A DNA stretch of 64,000 bases from an uncultured Crocinitomix sp. (GCA_937136425.1 CAKZON010000045.1:1-64000); one strand, 5' to 3'. Shown: positions 1 to 9,478, numbered from the stretch's first letter. Numbers and translations are program-made. Notes: generated by a model from the letters alone, not told the origin.

Positions 1-1322
1 AATTCAACACCATCTTCTTCAGCATCCCAAACATAAGTTGTAGCACCTTCACCGTTTAGTGTTAAGCTTTCTCCTAAGCAAATTTCTTCGTCTGTAGCAG
101 TTGCAACAACCTCAGGTAATTCATAAACGCTAACCTCAACTTCAGCCGTGTTTTCACAACCCGTTTCAGTATCAGTTCCAGTAACTGTATAAGTATATTC
201 ACCAGCCTCAGGAGTAAATTCTTCTCCATCAGTTACATCCATGTCCCATGCATATGCATCAGCTCCACCACCTGTTAATGTGATAGCTCCTCCAATACAA
301 ATTTCTTCTTCTGTAGTACTTGCAGTAACTTCAGGCAATTCGAGTACAGTAATATCAATAGAGAAACCACAATCGCCATCAGCATCACTAGAAGCAGTAT
401 AGGTAGTTGTCCCAACTGGTGGAGCAAAAGCTTCACCGTCAATAACGTCTCCATCCCACGTAATTGATCCGTCTAATTCAGAAGTAGCGTCCAAAATGAT
501 TTCATCTCCTAAACAAAGTTCAACATCAACTTCAGCAAGTTCTAATGGTGTACATAAAACGGTAATAATAATTTCACCATCACCTGTTCTAAGTCCAGTA
601 GTTGTTTCTCCGTCGGTTACACCGTCAATATAAGAAGATCCTCCACCGGCACCAGCTTGTCCAGCACCAGATCCTCCACCGTACCAGCCGCCACCGCCGC
701 CAGCGTTATGGTAATCTCCAGGACCCGCACCAAGACCAAAAGTACCAGCAGAAGCAGCTCCATAACAGCATCCTGCCGCACCTCCTGCAACTTGAGTTCC
801 TCCACTTCCAGCAGTGAATCCTCCTCCGCTACTTCCCATTTCTCCTATTAATCCACCACCGTGGCCACCAGGATTTCCGTATGAACCGAAAGCACCTCCG
901 CCTCCGCCTCCACCAACAATTACTCTGTCAGATAAAGTATAAGCACCAGTTCGCACATCAGAAGCTCCACCTCCTGCGCAGCCATAGTTTGTTCCGGCTT
1001 GTCCACCACCGTTATAACCTCCAGGTCCAGAGTCATCTCCTTCTCCTCCAACATATACTTCTAGTATTTGACCAGGTGTAACTTCAAGGTTTCCGATTGC
1101 ATATCCGCCTAAACCTCCTGTTGCAGGTACACCGTCTAAACCTGTTGCACTTCCACCTTGTGCTCCCCAAGTTTCAATTTGAATTGATGTAACACCAAGT
1201 GGAACAGTGTAAGTTTGTACCGCACCCGTAAATGAGAATGTGGTTGCCTGACTCCAAGATTGTGTCAGACCAATGCCTAAAAGCAATATGCTAATTAGGC
1301 TCAATTGTAAAGTTTGTTTCAT
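1..1322 (-). CDS. Glycine-rich T9SS-type surface protein, N-terminal part (runs off left edge)
   Basis: The open frame begins at an ATG at 1322 and is still open at base 1, so about 440 N-terminal residues are visible. A signal peptide (Lys-Gln, hydrophobic core, ending SWSQ) is followed by a glycine-rich domain with GGGASDVR and RVIVGGGGGGG blocks, resembling the Gly-rich domain family known from ALK/LTK receptors and bacterial surface proteins. After about residue 240 come PKD/Ig-like units, each with a C-x-G-x-x-I/L-x-L motif (ELCLGDEIIL, EEICIGGAITL, EEICLGESLTL). It is a close paralogue of the next two genes, which end in T9SS sorting domains, so a sorting domain beyond the edge is inferred, not seen. 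Role: probably a cell-surface or secreted adhesive protein; ligand unknown. Confidence 0.85.
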   Translation of the reverse strand, partial: MKQTLQLSLISILLLGIGLTQSWSQATTFSFTGAVQTYTVPLGVTSIQIETWGAQGGSATGLDGVPATGGLGGYAIGNLEVTPGQILEVYVGGEGDDSGPGGYNGGGQAGTNYGCAGGGASDVRTGAYTLSDRVIVGGGGGGGAFGSYGNPGGHGGGLIGEMGSSGGGFTAGSGGTQVAGGAAGCCYGAASAGTFGLGAGPGDYHNAGGGGGWYGGGSGAGQAGAGGGSSYIDGVTDGETTTGLRTGDGEIIITVLCTPLELAEVDVELCLGDEIILDATSELDGSITWDGDVIDGEAFAPPVGTTTYTASSDADGDCGFSIDITVLELPEVTASTTEEEICIGGAITLTGGGADAYAWDMDVTDGEEFTPEAGEYTYTVTGTDTETGCENTAEVEVSVYELPEVVATATDEEICLGESLTLNGEGATTYVWDAEEDGVE

Positions 1323-1380
1323 AGTAATTGGTTATTAGTTAAAAGTCTTGCGAAAGTAATGAAAAAGTATCTTGATTATT

Positions 1381-1421
1381 AAAAAAAATGGCGTCCAATT
1401 TTGTATTGGGCGCCATTTTTT
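1381..1421 (-). terminator. Intrinsic terminator after the 632-aa glycine-rich gene
   Basis: Inverted repeat with arms at 1384-1398 and 1406-1420 (core GGCGTCCAA / TTGGGCGCC, one G-T wobble) and a 7-base loop. Read on the minus strand it ends in a run of T. It lies just below the stop codon at 1437. Confidence 0.8.
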
Positions 1422-1436
1422 AAAATTAGATACGTT

Positions 1437-3335
1437 TTACTTTTTCACAACTTTTACAGTGTGAGCTGTATCGTTTGATTTGATCATAACAAAGTAAACA
1501 CCACGTTCAACGTTTTCTAAAGAAATTATTTCTTTATCGGTTGCAGTTGCTTGCGTAATTACAGCACCATTGATGTCTGTTAATTCGTAAGTAAATGTTC
1601 CCTCAAACTCTATAGTAACAAGTGCAGTTGTCGGATTTGGATATACGTTTAAAGCGATTGCATTTAACTCATCAACACCAACTTGAGAATTAACTGTTAT
1701 TGTTGCTGTTGCGCTACATCCAGCTTCACACATAACTTCAACATCATATGGCCCACCACTTAGTCCAGTTAAATCTTCGTCATCATCAAAATCTCCTGTT
1801 CCATCATTGTTCCAATCAAAAGTGTATGCCGGATTTCCACCTGTTACTGTGATGTTAATTTCTCCGTCACCTCCTGAAATTTCATCAGTAGTAGTATAAG
1901 TGATTTCTAATGTTTCATAAACGGTTAAATCTACTTCTGCTTCATTTATACAGCCGTTATCGTCTGTACCAATAACAGTGTAGGTTGTAGTTCCTATAGC
2001 CGCTGGCGTAAATGCTACACCATCACTTTCTGCTGGGTCCCATTCATAAGAACTTGCTCCTTCACCATTAAGTACTACATTGTCTCCTAAACAGATTTCG
2101 TCGTCACTAATAGTGGCTCCAACATCTGGTAAATCATAAACTGAAACTTCAATTTCGGCTACGTTTTCACAACCAGTTTCATCATCAGTTCCTGTAACTG
2201 TATAGGTATATTCACCAACTTCTGGTGTGAATTCTTCTCCATCAGTAACGTCCATGTCCCATTCGTAATCATCTGCTCCGCCACCTGTAAGTGTAATGGA
2301 TGCTCCAACACAAATTTCTTCATCCGTGGTACTTGCTGTAACCTCAGGTAAGTCAAGAACGGTAATTTCTACAGAAATTCCACAATCTCCATCAGCATCA
2401 CTTGTTGCAGTATACGTGGTTGTTCCAACAGGAGGTTCAAATCCTTCACCATCAATGACATCACCATCCCATGAAATAGTGCCATCTAGTTCTGAAGTTG
2501 CATCTAATATAAGTTCGTCTCCAAAACATAATTCAGAAGCATATGGAGTTAAGCTTAATGGTGTGCAAAGAACTGTAATAATGATTTCACCATTACCTAA
2601 ACGTACGCCTTGTTCATGAACAACTGCTTCAGCATCAGGGTGTGTATAACTACTTCCGCCACCAGCTCCTTCATAGCATCCAGAACCACCACCATAGTAG
2701 CCACCGCCACCACCAGTTCCAGTCGAACCTGTATTTGATCCTCCAATTCCAAGTTCACCGTCGCTGTTACCACCACATGATCCATGTCCAGTTGGTCCAG
2801 CAATTCCTCCAGCTACTTGACTTCCGCCACCTCCGGTGTATTGACAATGAGAACAAGAATAAAGGCATCCGCTTTCGCCAATTAGTCCACCGCCGTGACC
2901 ACCTTCAGCAGTCCATAATCCGCAGTTACTTCCTGAACCACCGCCACCGCCAGCAACAATAATTCTATTTGCAAACCCTGTTCCTCCTTGGCGAACATCA
3001 GAAGCGCCTCCGCCTCCACCATAACTTGAACTTCCTCCTACGTCTCCACCGCCATTGTATCCGCCAGAGGTTGCTGCTCCTGCACCACCAACGTAAATAT
3101 TAAGCGTTTCGCCTGGCGTTACTGCTAGTTCTGCTTGGCAGCGTCCTCCTTGTCCTAAATTACCATAACCCGCTGCTCCATAAAGCTCCATTTCTAATGA
3201 TGTTACTCCAGGCGGAACGACATAAGTTTGCATACCTCCAGTATAACTAAAGGTGGTTACCTGACTCCAAGATTGTGTCAGTCCAACGCCTAAAAGCAAT
3301 ATGCTAATAAGGCTCAATTGTAAAATTTGTTTCAT
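1437..3335 (-). CDS. Glycine-rich surface protein with PKD-like and SprB-like repeats and T9SS sorting domain
   Basis: 632 residues. The order is: signal peptide (1-25, ending SWSQ); glycine-rich domain to about residue 250 (GGGGGASDVRQGG, NRIIVAGGGGGSG, GGGGGYYGGGSG); PKD/Ig-like units of about 75 residues, each with an E-x-C-x-G-x-x-x-x-L start; a SprB-repeat-like unit (EINITVTGGNPAYTFDWNN...); and a C-terminal type A T9SS sorting domain with NVYPNPTT and a final MIKSNDTAHTVKVVKK. The family is exported across the outer membrane by T9SS and usually anchored to surface lipopolysaccharide. Paralogues lie on both sides. The function is inferred to be surface adhesion or matrix; no enzyme motif was seen. 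Confidence 0.9.
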   Translation of the reverse strand: MKQILQLSLISILLLGVGLTQSWSQVTTFSYTGGMQTYVVPPGVTSLEMELYGAAGYGNLGQGGRCQAELAVTPGETLNIYVGGAGAATSGGYNGGGDVGGSSSYGGGGGASDVRQGGTGFANRIIVAGGGGGSGSNCGLWTAEGGHGGGLIGESGCLYSCSHCQYTGGGGSQVAGGIAGPTGHGSCGGNSDGELGIGGSNTGSTGTGGGGGYYGGGSGCYEGAGGGSSYTHPDAEAVVHEQGVRLGNGEIIITVLCTPLSLTPYASELCFGDELILDATSELDGTISWDGDVIDGEGFEPPVGTTTYTATSDADGDCGISVEITVLDLPEVTASTTDEEICVGASITLTGGGADDYEWDMDVTDGEEFTPEVGEYTYTVTGTDDETGCENVAEIEVSVYDLPDVGATISDDEICLGDNVVLNGEGASSYEWDPAESDGVAFTPAAIGTTTYTVIGTDDNGCINEAEVDLTVYETLEITYTTTDEISGGDGEINITVTGGNPAYTFDWNNDGTGDFDDDEDLTGLSGGPYDVEVMCEAGCSATATITVNSQVGVDELNAIALNVYPNPTTALVTIEFEGTFTYELTDINGAVITQATATDKEIISLENVERGVYFVMIKSNDTAHTVKVVKK

Positions 3336-3408
3336 AGTTTTTATAATTTATATTGTGTGAAAATATTAAAATATCCTTATTCAGATTTAAAATCAAATAT
3401 CAATTCAA

Positions 3409-3446
3409 GAAGATGGCGCCTAGTTCTATACTAGACGCCATCTTTA
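3409..3446 (-). terminator. Intrinsic terminator after the 704-aa glycine-rich gene
   Basis: Stem arms 3409-3423 and 3431-3444 (core ATGGCGCCTAG / CTAGACGCCAT). It occupies the same position relative to its gene as the hairpin at 1381-1421 and has nearly the same stem sequence. The T tail on the minus strand is weak. Confidence 0.65.
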
Positions 3447-3461
3447 ATATTTAAGATTGTT

Positions 3462-5576
3462 TTACTTTTTTACAACTTTCGCTGTATGAACAGTATCATT
3501 TGATTTGATCATTACAAAATAAACTCCGCGAGCAACATTTTCTAAAGAAATAATTTCTTTGTCAGTAGCAGTTGCTTGAGCAATTACAGCACCATTGATG
3601 TCTGTTAATTCGTAATTAAATGTTCCTTCAAATTCAACAGTAACGAATCCTGTTGTTGGGTTTGGATAAACGTTTAATGAAACTTCATTTAATTCGTTAA
3701 TTCCAACTTGTGAATCAACAGTAATTTCAACTGTTGTAGTACAGCCGTCGCTATCTTGAACCGTTACAGTGTATACACCAGCAGGTAAATCCGTCAAATC
3801 TTCAGTGTCATCAAAGTCACCAGTTCCGTCATTATCCCAATCATATGTGTAAGGAGCAACTCCGCCTGAAACGCTAATCTCAATACCACCATCAGATCCC
3901 ATGATTTCATCACTAGTTACAAATGTCACTACAATTTCATCTGCTACTTCAACGTCTACTGAAGCTGTATTTTCACAACCATTGTCATCCGTTCCGACTA
4001 CGGTAAATGTAACAGTACCTTCCGTGTCCATAATTGCTGGTTCACTATCTGTTACTCCCATATCCCAATCGTAATCAGTTGCTCCGCCACCAGTAAAGGT
4101 AACTTCATAACCAAAGCAAACTTCCGTTTCTGAAGCAGATGCTGTTACAGTTGGTAATTCATTAACAGTAATATCAATTTCAGCCGTGTTTTCACAGCCA
4201 TTATCATCTGTTCCTGTTACGGTGTACGTTTCTGTTCCAACTTCTTGAGCGAATGCTTCACCATCAGTTACTCCCATATCCCAGTCGTAATCAGTGGCAC
4301 CTTCACCGGTTAATGTTACTTCATCTCCGTCACAAACTTCGTCATCATCTGCAGTTGCAACAACCTCCGGTAACTCATTAACTGTCACTTCAACTTCAGC
4401 AGTATTTTCGCAACCATTATCATCTGTTCCAATAACTGTAAATGTTCCTGTTTCTTCAACTTCATATGGGGATCCATCCGTAATATCTACAGGAGTCCAC
4501 TCATAAGTAGTTGCTCCACCACCAGTAAATGTCACCATTTCTCCAAGGCAAACTTCTTCTTCTGAAGCACTTGCAGTAACCTCTGGTAATGCATACACTT
4601 CAATTTCAACAGAGAAACCACAGTCACCATCTGCATCACTTGTAGCAGTATAAGTTGAAATTCCAACTGGTGGTTCAAATCCTACACCATCAGTTACGCC
4701 ACCATCCCAAGAGATAGAACCGCCAAATTCTGATGTTGCATCTAGTACAAGTTCTTCACCAAAGCAAAATTCAGAATCGATAGGAGTTAAACTTAAAGGA
4801 GTACAAAGAACAGTAATTATGATTTCACCATCACCTAATTGTGCACCTTGTTCATGCACAACAGCCTCAGCATCTGGATGAGTATAACTACTTCCGCCGC
4901 CGGCGCCTTCAAAGCATCCAGAGCCACCACCGTAGTAGCCTCCGCCACCACCAGTTCCATATCCTAATACTGTGTTCGATCCTCCAATTCCAAGAACTCC
5001 ATCAGTATTTCCGTCGCAATAAGTATGAGTTGTAGGTCCAGCTATTCCACCAGCAACCTGACTTCCGCCACCTCCAGTATATTGACAGCTTGAACAAGAG
5101 TATAGACATCCGCTTTCGGCGATAAGTCCACCACCATGACCACCTTCAGCAGTCCATGTTCCACAATTACTACCAGAACCACCGCCACCACCGGCAACAA
5201 TAATTCTATTTGCTAATCCAGTTCCACCTTGACGAATGTCAGAGGCTCCACCTCCACCACCATAAGTGGCATTTGTTCCAGGAGTTCCTCCTCCATTGAA
5301 ACCTCCTCCAGTACTCGTGCCTGCACCACCAACATAAATGTTAAGTGTTTCACCAGGTGTTACAGCTAATTCAGCTTTACAACGTCCTCCTTGTCCAAGG
5401 TCGCCATATCCAGCTGCACCAAACAGGTCCATTTCTAATGAAGTTACTCCTAATGGAACGACATAAGTTTGCATGCCACCCGTATAGCTAAAGGTGGTTA
5501 CCTGACTCCAGGTGTTTGTTAAGCCAAATCCTAAGAACAGGAGTAAGGCTGTCATCCAATGTAATTTTAATTTCAT
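3462..5576 (-). CDS. Glycine-rich surface protein with PKD-like and SprB-like repeats and T9SS sorting domain
   Basis: 704 residues, a paralogue of the 1437-3335 gene with one extra PKD-like unit. It has a signal peptide ending TWSQ, a glycine-rich domain (GGGGGASDIRQGG, NRIIVAGGGGGSG) to about residue 250, four or five repeat units with E-x-C-x-G-x-x-V-T-x-x-G and NGCENTAEV signatures, a SprB-like repeat (APYTYDWDNDGTGDF), and a C-terminal sorting domain with NVYPNPTTGFVTVEF. Repeat units within the protein are very alike (GATDYDWDMGVTDGE occurs almost unchanged twice), which points to recent internal duplication. Likely a T9SS-exported surface protein; binding target unknown. Confidence 0.9.
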   Translation of the reverse strand: MKLKLHWMTALLLFLGFGLTNTWSQVTTFSYTGGMQTYVVPLGVTSLEMDLFGAAGYGDLGQGGRCKAELAVTPGETLNIYVGGAGTSTGGGFNGGGTPGTNATYGGGGGASDIRQGGTGLANRIIVAGGGGGSGSNCGTWTAEGGHGGGLIAESGCLYSCSSCQYTGGGGSQVAGGIAGPTTHTYCDGNTDGVLGIGGSNTVLGYGTGGGGGYYGGGSGCFEGAGGGSSYTHPDAEAVVHEQGAQLGDGEIIITVLCTPLSLTPIDSEFCFGEELVLDATSEFGGSISWDGGVTDGVGFEPPVGISTYTATSDADGDCGFSVEIEVYALPEVTASASEEEVCLGEMVTFTGGGATTYEWTPVDITDGSPYEVEETGTFTVIGTDDNGCENTAEVEVTVNELPEVVATADDDEVCDGDEVTLTGEGATDYDWDMGVTDGEAFAQEVGTETYTVTGTDDNGCENTAEIDITVNELPTVTASASETEVCFGYEVTFTGGGATDYDWDMGVTDSEPAIMDTEGTVTFTVVGTDDNGCENTASVDVEVADEIVVTFVTSDEIMGSDGGIEISVSGGVAPYTYDWDNDGTGDFDDTEDLTDLPAGVYTVTVQDSDGCTTTVEITVDSQVGINELNEVSLNVYPNPTTGFVTVEFEGTFNYELTDINGAVIAQATATDKEIISLENVARGVYFVMIKSNDTVHTAKVVKK

Positions 5577-5930
5577 AGTTAGTTAATTTTAATAATTAGC
5601 CATGAATATATGAAATAAAGTCGATCGGATTGCTAGATTATTGTATGATTTTTAGGTGATTATGAAAAAAAAATAGTTTTTTCATTTTTTGAATGAAATC
5701 TTTAAAACCAATAAATGTATGATCCTCGTTTTTTTGATAGAGATAAAGTCATAGCATTTATTTATGTTTTATGCCCTATTTTTACATTCGAGTGTTCATA
5801 TTTTTAAGTCCATAAATTCAATTGTTTTCTTAAAAAAAGTTAATTTCATTGAACACTATGCAATATTAAACGTTATCATTTTAGCACCCATAGCGCAGGA
5901 ATGCGTAAATTTGTAATACAATAAGCTCGT
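5577..5930. other. Divergent intergenic region between a surface-protein gene and dxs
   Basis: 354 bases, very AT-rich, with no supportable ORF. The 40 bases next to the left gene (5574-5613) resemble the block upstream of the paralogue starting at 15363. The right end holds the putative dxs promoter. Nothing else was recognised. Confidence 0.6.
5906..5913 (+). promoter_or_regulatory. Putative -7 promoter element of dxs
   Basis: TAAATTTG matches the Bacteroidota -7 consensus TAnnTTTG and ends 17 bases before the dxs ATG, implying a very short 5' UTR. No clear TTG -33 element was found at the usual spacing. Confidence 0.45.
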
Positions 5931-7874
5931 ATGTCACAATATACCGCCGGAGATTTCCTAAACCAAATAGAGTTTCCGAAAGATTTAAGAGAGAAGTTTG
6001 AGATTGATCAACTTCCACAAGTAGCAGATGAATTACGTCAATATATTGTTGATGTGATCTCTGAAATTGGTAATTCACATTTTGGTGCAAGCCTTGGAGT
6101 GGTTGAATTAACAGTAGCTTTGCATTATGCATTTAATACGCCTGTTGATCAGCTAGTGTGGGATGTAGGACATCAAGCATATGGGCATAAAATCTTAACG
6201 GGACGTCGTGCTCAATTTCATACGAATCGAATTAAAGGTGGAATTAGTGGTTTTCCAAAAAGAAGCGAAAGTGAATATGACACTTTTGGAGTAGGACATT
6301 CTTCTACCTCAATTTCGGGAGCATTAGGGATGGCCATTGCAAGTGACTATAAAAAGGAAGATAAACAACATATTGCAGTAATCGGAGATGGATCCATGAC
6401 CGCAGGTTTGGCGTTTGAAGGTTTGAATCATGGAGGATCAACGAATACAAATTTATTGGTTGTTTTAAATGACAACTGCATGTCTATTGATCCTAATGTA
6501 GGTGCTTTACGCGAGTATTTAACGGATATTACAACTTCGCATACTTATAATAAAGTTAAGGATGAAGTTTGGGGCTTGTTGGGAAAGATTTCAAAATTTG
6601 GTCCAAATGCACAAGCAATTGCTTCTAAAATCAGTAATTCATTAAAGGGATCACTTTTAAATGAAAGCAATTATTTTGAGTCATTAAATTTTAGATATTT
6701 TGGACCAGTTGATGGTCATGATACGATTGGTTTGGTAAAAATCATGCAGGATTTAAAAGATATACCTGGACCAAAAATATTACATGTTATTACAACTAAG
6801 GGGAAAGGATATAAACCTGCCGAAGATGGTAATGCAACTCAGTGGCATGCGCCAGGAGTATTCAATAAAGAAACGGGAGAAATTGTAAAAGTAATTCCAA
6901 CTTCACCACAAGCACCAAAATTTCAAGAAGTTTTTGGACATACAATTGTAGAGTTGGCTGAAGAGAACGATAAAATTATGGGGGTGACTCCTGCAATGCC
7001 TTCAGGTTGTTCATTAAATATAATGATGAAGGCTATGCCCGACAGAGCATTTGATGTGGGGATTGCTGAACAGCACGCTGTAACAGTTTCTGCAGGTATG
7101 GCAAGTCAAGGTTTAGTTCCGTTTTGTAATATTTATTCTTCATTTATGCAACGTGCTTATGATCAGGTGATACATGACGTTGCCTTGCAAAATTTAAACG
7201 TAGTGTTTTGTTTAGATCGTGGAGGAGTAGTTGGCGCTGATGGAGCAACGCACCACGGGGCTTATGATTTAGCATATATGCGCTGTATACCAAATATGGT
7301 TGTTTCTTCTCCAATGAACGAGTCTGAATTGAGAAACTTAATGTATACTGCTCAATTGGAAGATCAAGGACCGTTTTCTATTCGTTATCCACGTGGTAAA
7401 GGTGTAATGCCTAAATGGAAAACTCCTTTAAAAGAAATTAAAGTAGGTACAGGTAGAAAAGTTCAAAACGGAAGTGACGTTGCTTTTTTAACTATTGGAC
7501 CAATTGGAAATAAAACAACTGAGGCAATCAAAGAATTAAAGGCCAAGGGAATTTCCGCGGCACATTATGATATGCGCTTCATTAAACCATTGGACGAGTT
7601 AATGCTGCACGAAGTATTTTCAAAATTCGATAAAGTTATTACTGTTGAAGATGGTTGTTTAATGGGGGGATTAGGTTCGGCCGTGCTAGAATTTATGGCA
7701 GATCATAACTATACTGCGAAAGTTGTTCGCTTAGGTATTCCAGATAAATTCATCCATCACGGTACACAAGATGAACTTTATAAAGAGTGCTTTTATGATG
7801 CTGATGCAATGGTAAAATCTGCTGATAATTTGATGCAAGGTATTATTCTCAAAGCATCTTCAATGGTTGGGTAA
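5931..7874 (+). CDS. dxs: 1-deoxy-D-xylulose-5-phosphate synthase
   Basis: 647 residues, close to the usual DXS length. It condenses pyruvate and glyceraldehyde 3-phosphate in a thiamine-diphosphate-dependent reaction, the first step of the MEP isoprenoid pathway, in the cytoplasm. The ThDP/Mg motif is visible as GDG at 152-154 with NDN at 180-182. The N-terminal DXS signature WDVGHQAYGHKILTGRR lies at about 77-93. The catalytic Glu of the pyrimidine domain is E380 in GIAEQHAVT, and the C-terminal transketolase domain is complete (VITVEDGCLMGGLGSAVLEF). The ATG at 5931 fits the family N-terminus. A small HNH-like gene follows after 9 bases and may be co-transcribed. Confidence 0.97.
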   Translation: MSQYTAGDFLNQIEFPKDLREKFEIDQLPQVADELRQYIVDVISEIGNSHFGASLGVVELTVALHYAFNTPVDQLVWDVGHQAYGHKILTGRRAQFHTNRIKGGISGFPKRSESEYDTFGVGHSSTSISGALGMAIASDYKKEDKQHIAVIGDGSMTAGLAFEGLNHGGSTNTNLLVVLNDNCMSIDPNVGALREYLTDITTSHTYNKVKDEVWGLLGKISKFGPNAQAIASKISNSLKGSLLNESNYFESLNFRYFGPVDGHDTIGLVKIMQDLKDIPGPKILHVITTKGKGYKPAEDGNATQWHAPGVFNKETGEIVKVIPTSPQAPKFQEVFGHTIVELAEENDKIMGVTPAMPSGCSLNIMMKAMPDRAFDVGIAEQHAVTVSAGMASQGLVPFCNIYSSFMQRAYDQVIHDVALQNLNVVFCLDRGGVVGADGATHHGAYDLAYMRCIPNMVVSSPMNESELRNLMYTAQLEDQGPFSIRYPRGKGVMPKWKTPLKEIKVGTGRKVQNGSDVAFLTIGPIGNKTTEAIKELKAKGISAAHYDMRFIKPLDELMLHEVFSKFDKVITVEDGCLMGGLGSAVLEFMADHNYTAKVVRLGIPDKFIHHGTQDELYKECFYDADAMVKSADNLMQGIILKASSMVG

Positions 7875-7883
7875 TTTGTGCAA

Positions 7884-8180
7884 ATGAAACCTATTAAGCC
7901 CGACTGTTGTGAAACATGTGGACGGTCAATTGAATTGAGTTTTCATCACTTGATTCCAAAAAAAGTACACAACAAACCTGCTATTCAAAAATTGCATGCT
8001 GAAAAATCGCTTGATCATTATGGAATTTGGATGTGTAAAGACTGCCATAAAAAAATCCATAGACTGTACGATCATAAAACTTTGGCTGAGGAGTATTATA
8101 CCTTGAAAAGGTTAAAATCTAGTGCTGAATTCCGAAAGTTTATCGCTTGGGTACGGAAACAGAAAAAACGTGTGAAATAA
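7884..8180 (+). CDS. Small HNH-like zinc-motif protein
   Basis: 98 residues from the ATG at 7884; a GTG two codons earlier (7878) is also possible. It has two Cys pairs, C-E-T-C near the N-terminus and C-K-D-C-H around residue 50, with a central HHLIP motif and a following H-K-K-I-H. This pattern (CxxC, HHxxP, CxxCHxxxH) is that of small HNH-type proteins with a structural zinc site, known as uncharacterised 'HNH endonuclease' family members. The C-terminus is basic (RKQKKRVK), compatible with nucleic-acid binding. It follows dxs closely, but the neighbour gives no functional clue. Nuclease activity is inferred from family only. Confidence 0.75.
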   Translation: MKPIKPDCCETCGRSIELSFHHLIPKKVHNKPAIQKLHAEKSLDHYGIWMCKDCHKKIHRLYDHKTLAEEYYTLKRLKSSAEFRKFIAWVRKQKKRVK

Positions 8181-8215
8181 CACTTGAATTCATCTATATT
8201 TACACAAAAAAAGAT

Positions 8216-8776
8216 ATGTTGCGATTAATAGGTTTGGTCTTTATTGGATGTTTTTTTGTATTGGCTTCCTGTTCAGGTAAAAATAAACAGTCGAATGAGG
8301 ATTTATTATTAGAAAATGTAAAGACTTACTTTTTTCTAGCTGATTCTATCATGGTTGATGTAGCGGTAATTGATACAATTCATTCAGATGAGGTAGAAGA
8401 TATGTTGGCAACAATTGAGAAAAATCTAAATTTAATAGATCAGGATTTGGATACGCTTTCACTAATGATTGATGATAAAGCCTATAAAAAACTGGGTTAT
8501 GAAAAGGCCATTGAAAAATCAATTTTAATTGGCAAAAACAAGTATAAAGATTCTTTGAGTTGGGCTGAAAAGGCAATGTTAGAATTGCAGCTTAAACAAG
8601 CAATGCTAACCATGAAAAAAGAAAGCTTTAAACAAACCAATCGAGTTTTGTTGCATTTTAAAAGAAGCGTTTGGGCTAATGTTGCTGGTTATAATATATC
8701 AGCTGATTATGTGGTCGAAGAAGATTCAATGCATTTTGAATTGGTTACAGATGCAAATTATACGATTATTGATTAA
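8216..8776 (+). CDS. Hypothetical lipoprotein
   Basis: 186 residues from the ATG at 8216. A longer in-frame start at 8147 is rejected because the one at 8216 places a proper lipoprotein signal (MLRLIGLVFIGCFFVLASC, lipobox LASC) at the N-terminus. The mature part is helical and charged with no recognised domain (EDMLATIEKNLNLIDQDLDTLS). Probably an inner- or outer-membrane-anchored periplasmic protein. The function is unknown. Confidence 0.75.
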   Translation: MLRLIGLVFIGCFFVLASCSGKNKQSNEDLLLENVKTYFFLADSIMVDVAVIDTIHSDEVEDMLATIEKNLNLIDQDLDTLSLMIDDKAYKKLGYEKAIEKSILIGKNKYKDSLSWAEKAMLELQLKQAMLTMKKESFKQTNRVLLHFKRSVWANVAGYNISADYVVEEDSMHFELVTDANYTIID

Positions 8777-8989
8777 AATTTGAATCTTACCATTAGGTTT
8801 GCAAATTCTTGGAAATCTAATATCCCTTTAAACTCATCTGAATAATATTAATCTAATTCAAATATGTTGTGCTGTGATTAAGCGCATTTGTTTTTGAATT
8901 ATCATGGCAATTGCTAATCAAAATGATATAGCGAAAATTTCATAGTAGGGGAACACTTCTAGTGAATCGACTATCCAATGAAAATTTAA

Positions 8990-9418
8990 ATGAATAAAAT
9001 GAAAAGATTATTATTAGTATGTGCGGTAGGTTTAATTGCCGTAGCATGTAACAAAAACCAAAAAGCGGTTAAAAAATTAGATGGAGTTTGGGAAGTAACA
9101 AGTATTAAATATACTGAAGATGGAACAACCGAAGAAGGACTAATTGATGGGTATTCGGCAACTTTAACTTTTGACGGATGCAAACTTAAAAAAGATGAGT
9201 TCTGCGGTTTGACTACTGTTACCTCTTTTGGAGGAGATACTGAAACCGATACGCAAGTGTATCGAGTGGTAGATGATGGTGAAACATTAGAAACAAAAGA
9301 GAATGCTACTTCAACTTCGATTGATCGATTAGAAATAGTTGAATTGGATAAAGAAAATCTAAAGTTGAAAGAAATAGAGGATGACGAAATCGTAGAAATC
9401 ACCTTAAAAAAGAAATAA
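8990..9418 (+). CDS. Lipocalin-like lipoprotein
   Basis: 142 residues. The signal MNKMKRLLLVCAVGLIAVAC ends in lipobox AVAC. The mature part starts with a K-L-D-G-V-W-E-V-T-S motif and alternating beta-strand pattern typical of the lipocalin-like families of small Bacteroidota lipoproteins. An internal ATG three codons on (8999) is an equally good start. The gene stands alone with its own terminator. It resembles the lipoprotein at 16823-17251 in layout. Ligand unknown. Confidence 0.75.
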   Translation: MNKMKRLLLVCAVGLIAVACNKNQKAVKKLDGVWEVTSIKYTEDGTTEEGLIDGYSATLTFDGCKLKKDEFCGLTTVTSFGGDTETDTQVYRVVDDGETLETKENATSTSIDRLEIVELDKENLKLKEIEDDEIVEITLKKK

Positions 9419-9439
9419 AAAGTACTTTTTCTAACCTGT

Positions 9440-9478
9440 AAAAGGTCGCGCTAATTATTTAGTGCGGCCTTTTTATTT
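9440..9478 (+). terminator. Intrinsic terminator after the lipocalin-like gene
   Basis: Arms AAAGGTCGCGCTAA (from 9441) and TTAGTGCGGCCTTT (to about 9473) with a 4-base loop, followed by TTTTATTTTG. It lies 22 bases after the stop codon. Confidence 0.85.

Noticed and set aside
1437-5576. Repetitive DNA in the surface-protein genes as a CRISPR or tandem DNA repeat
   Set aside because: Repeats are of variable length and coding; they follow protein-domain boundaries.
8777-8989. Possible small RNA or riboswitch in the 213-base gap
   Set aside because: Only a 4-bp CACT/AGTG hairpin was seen; too weak to support.
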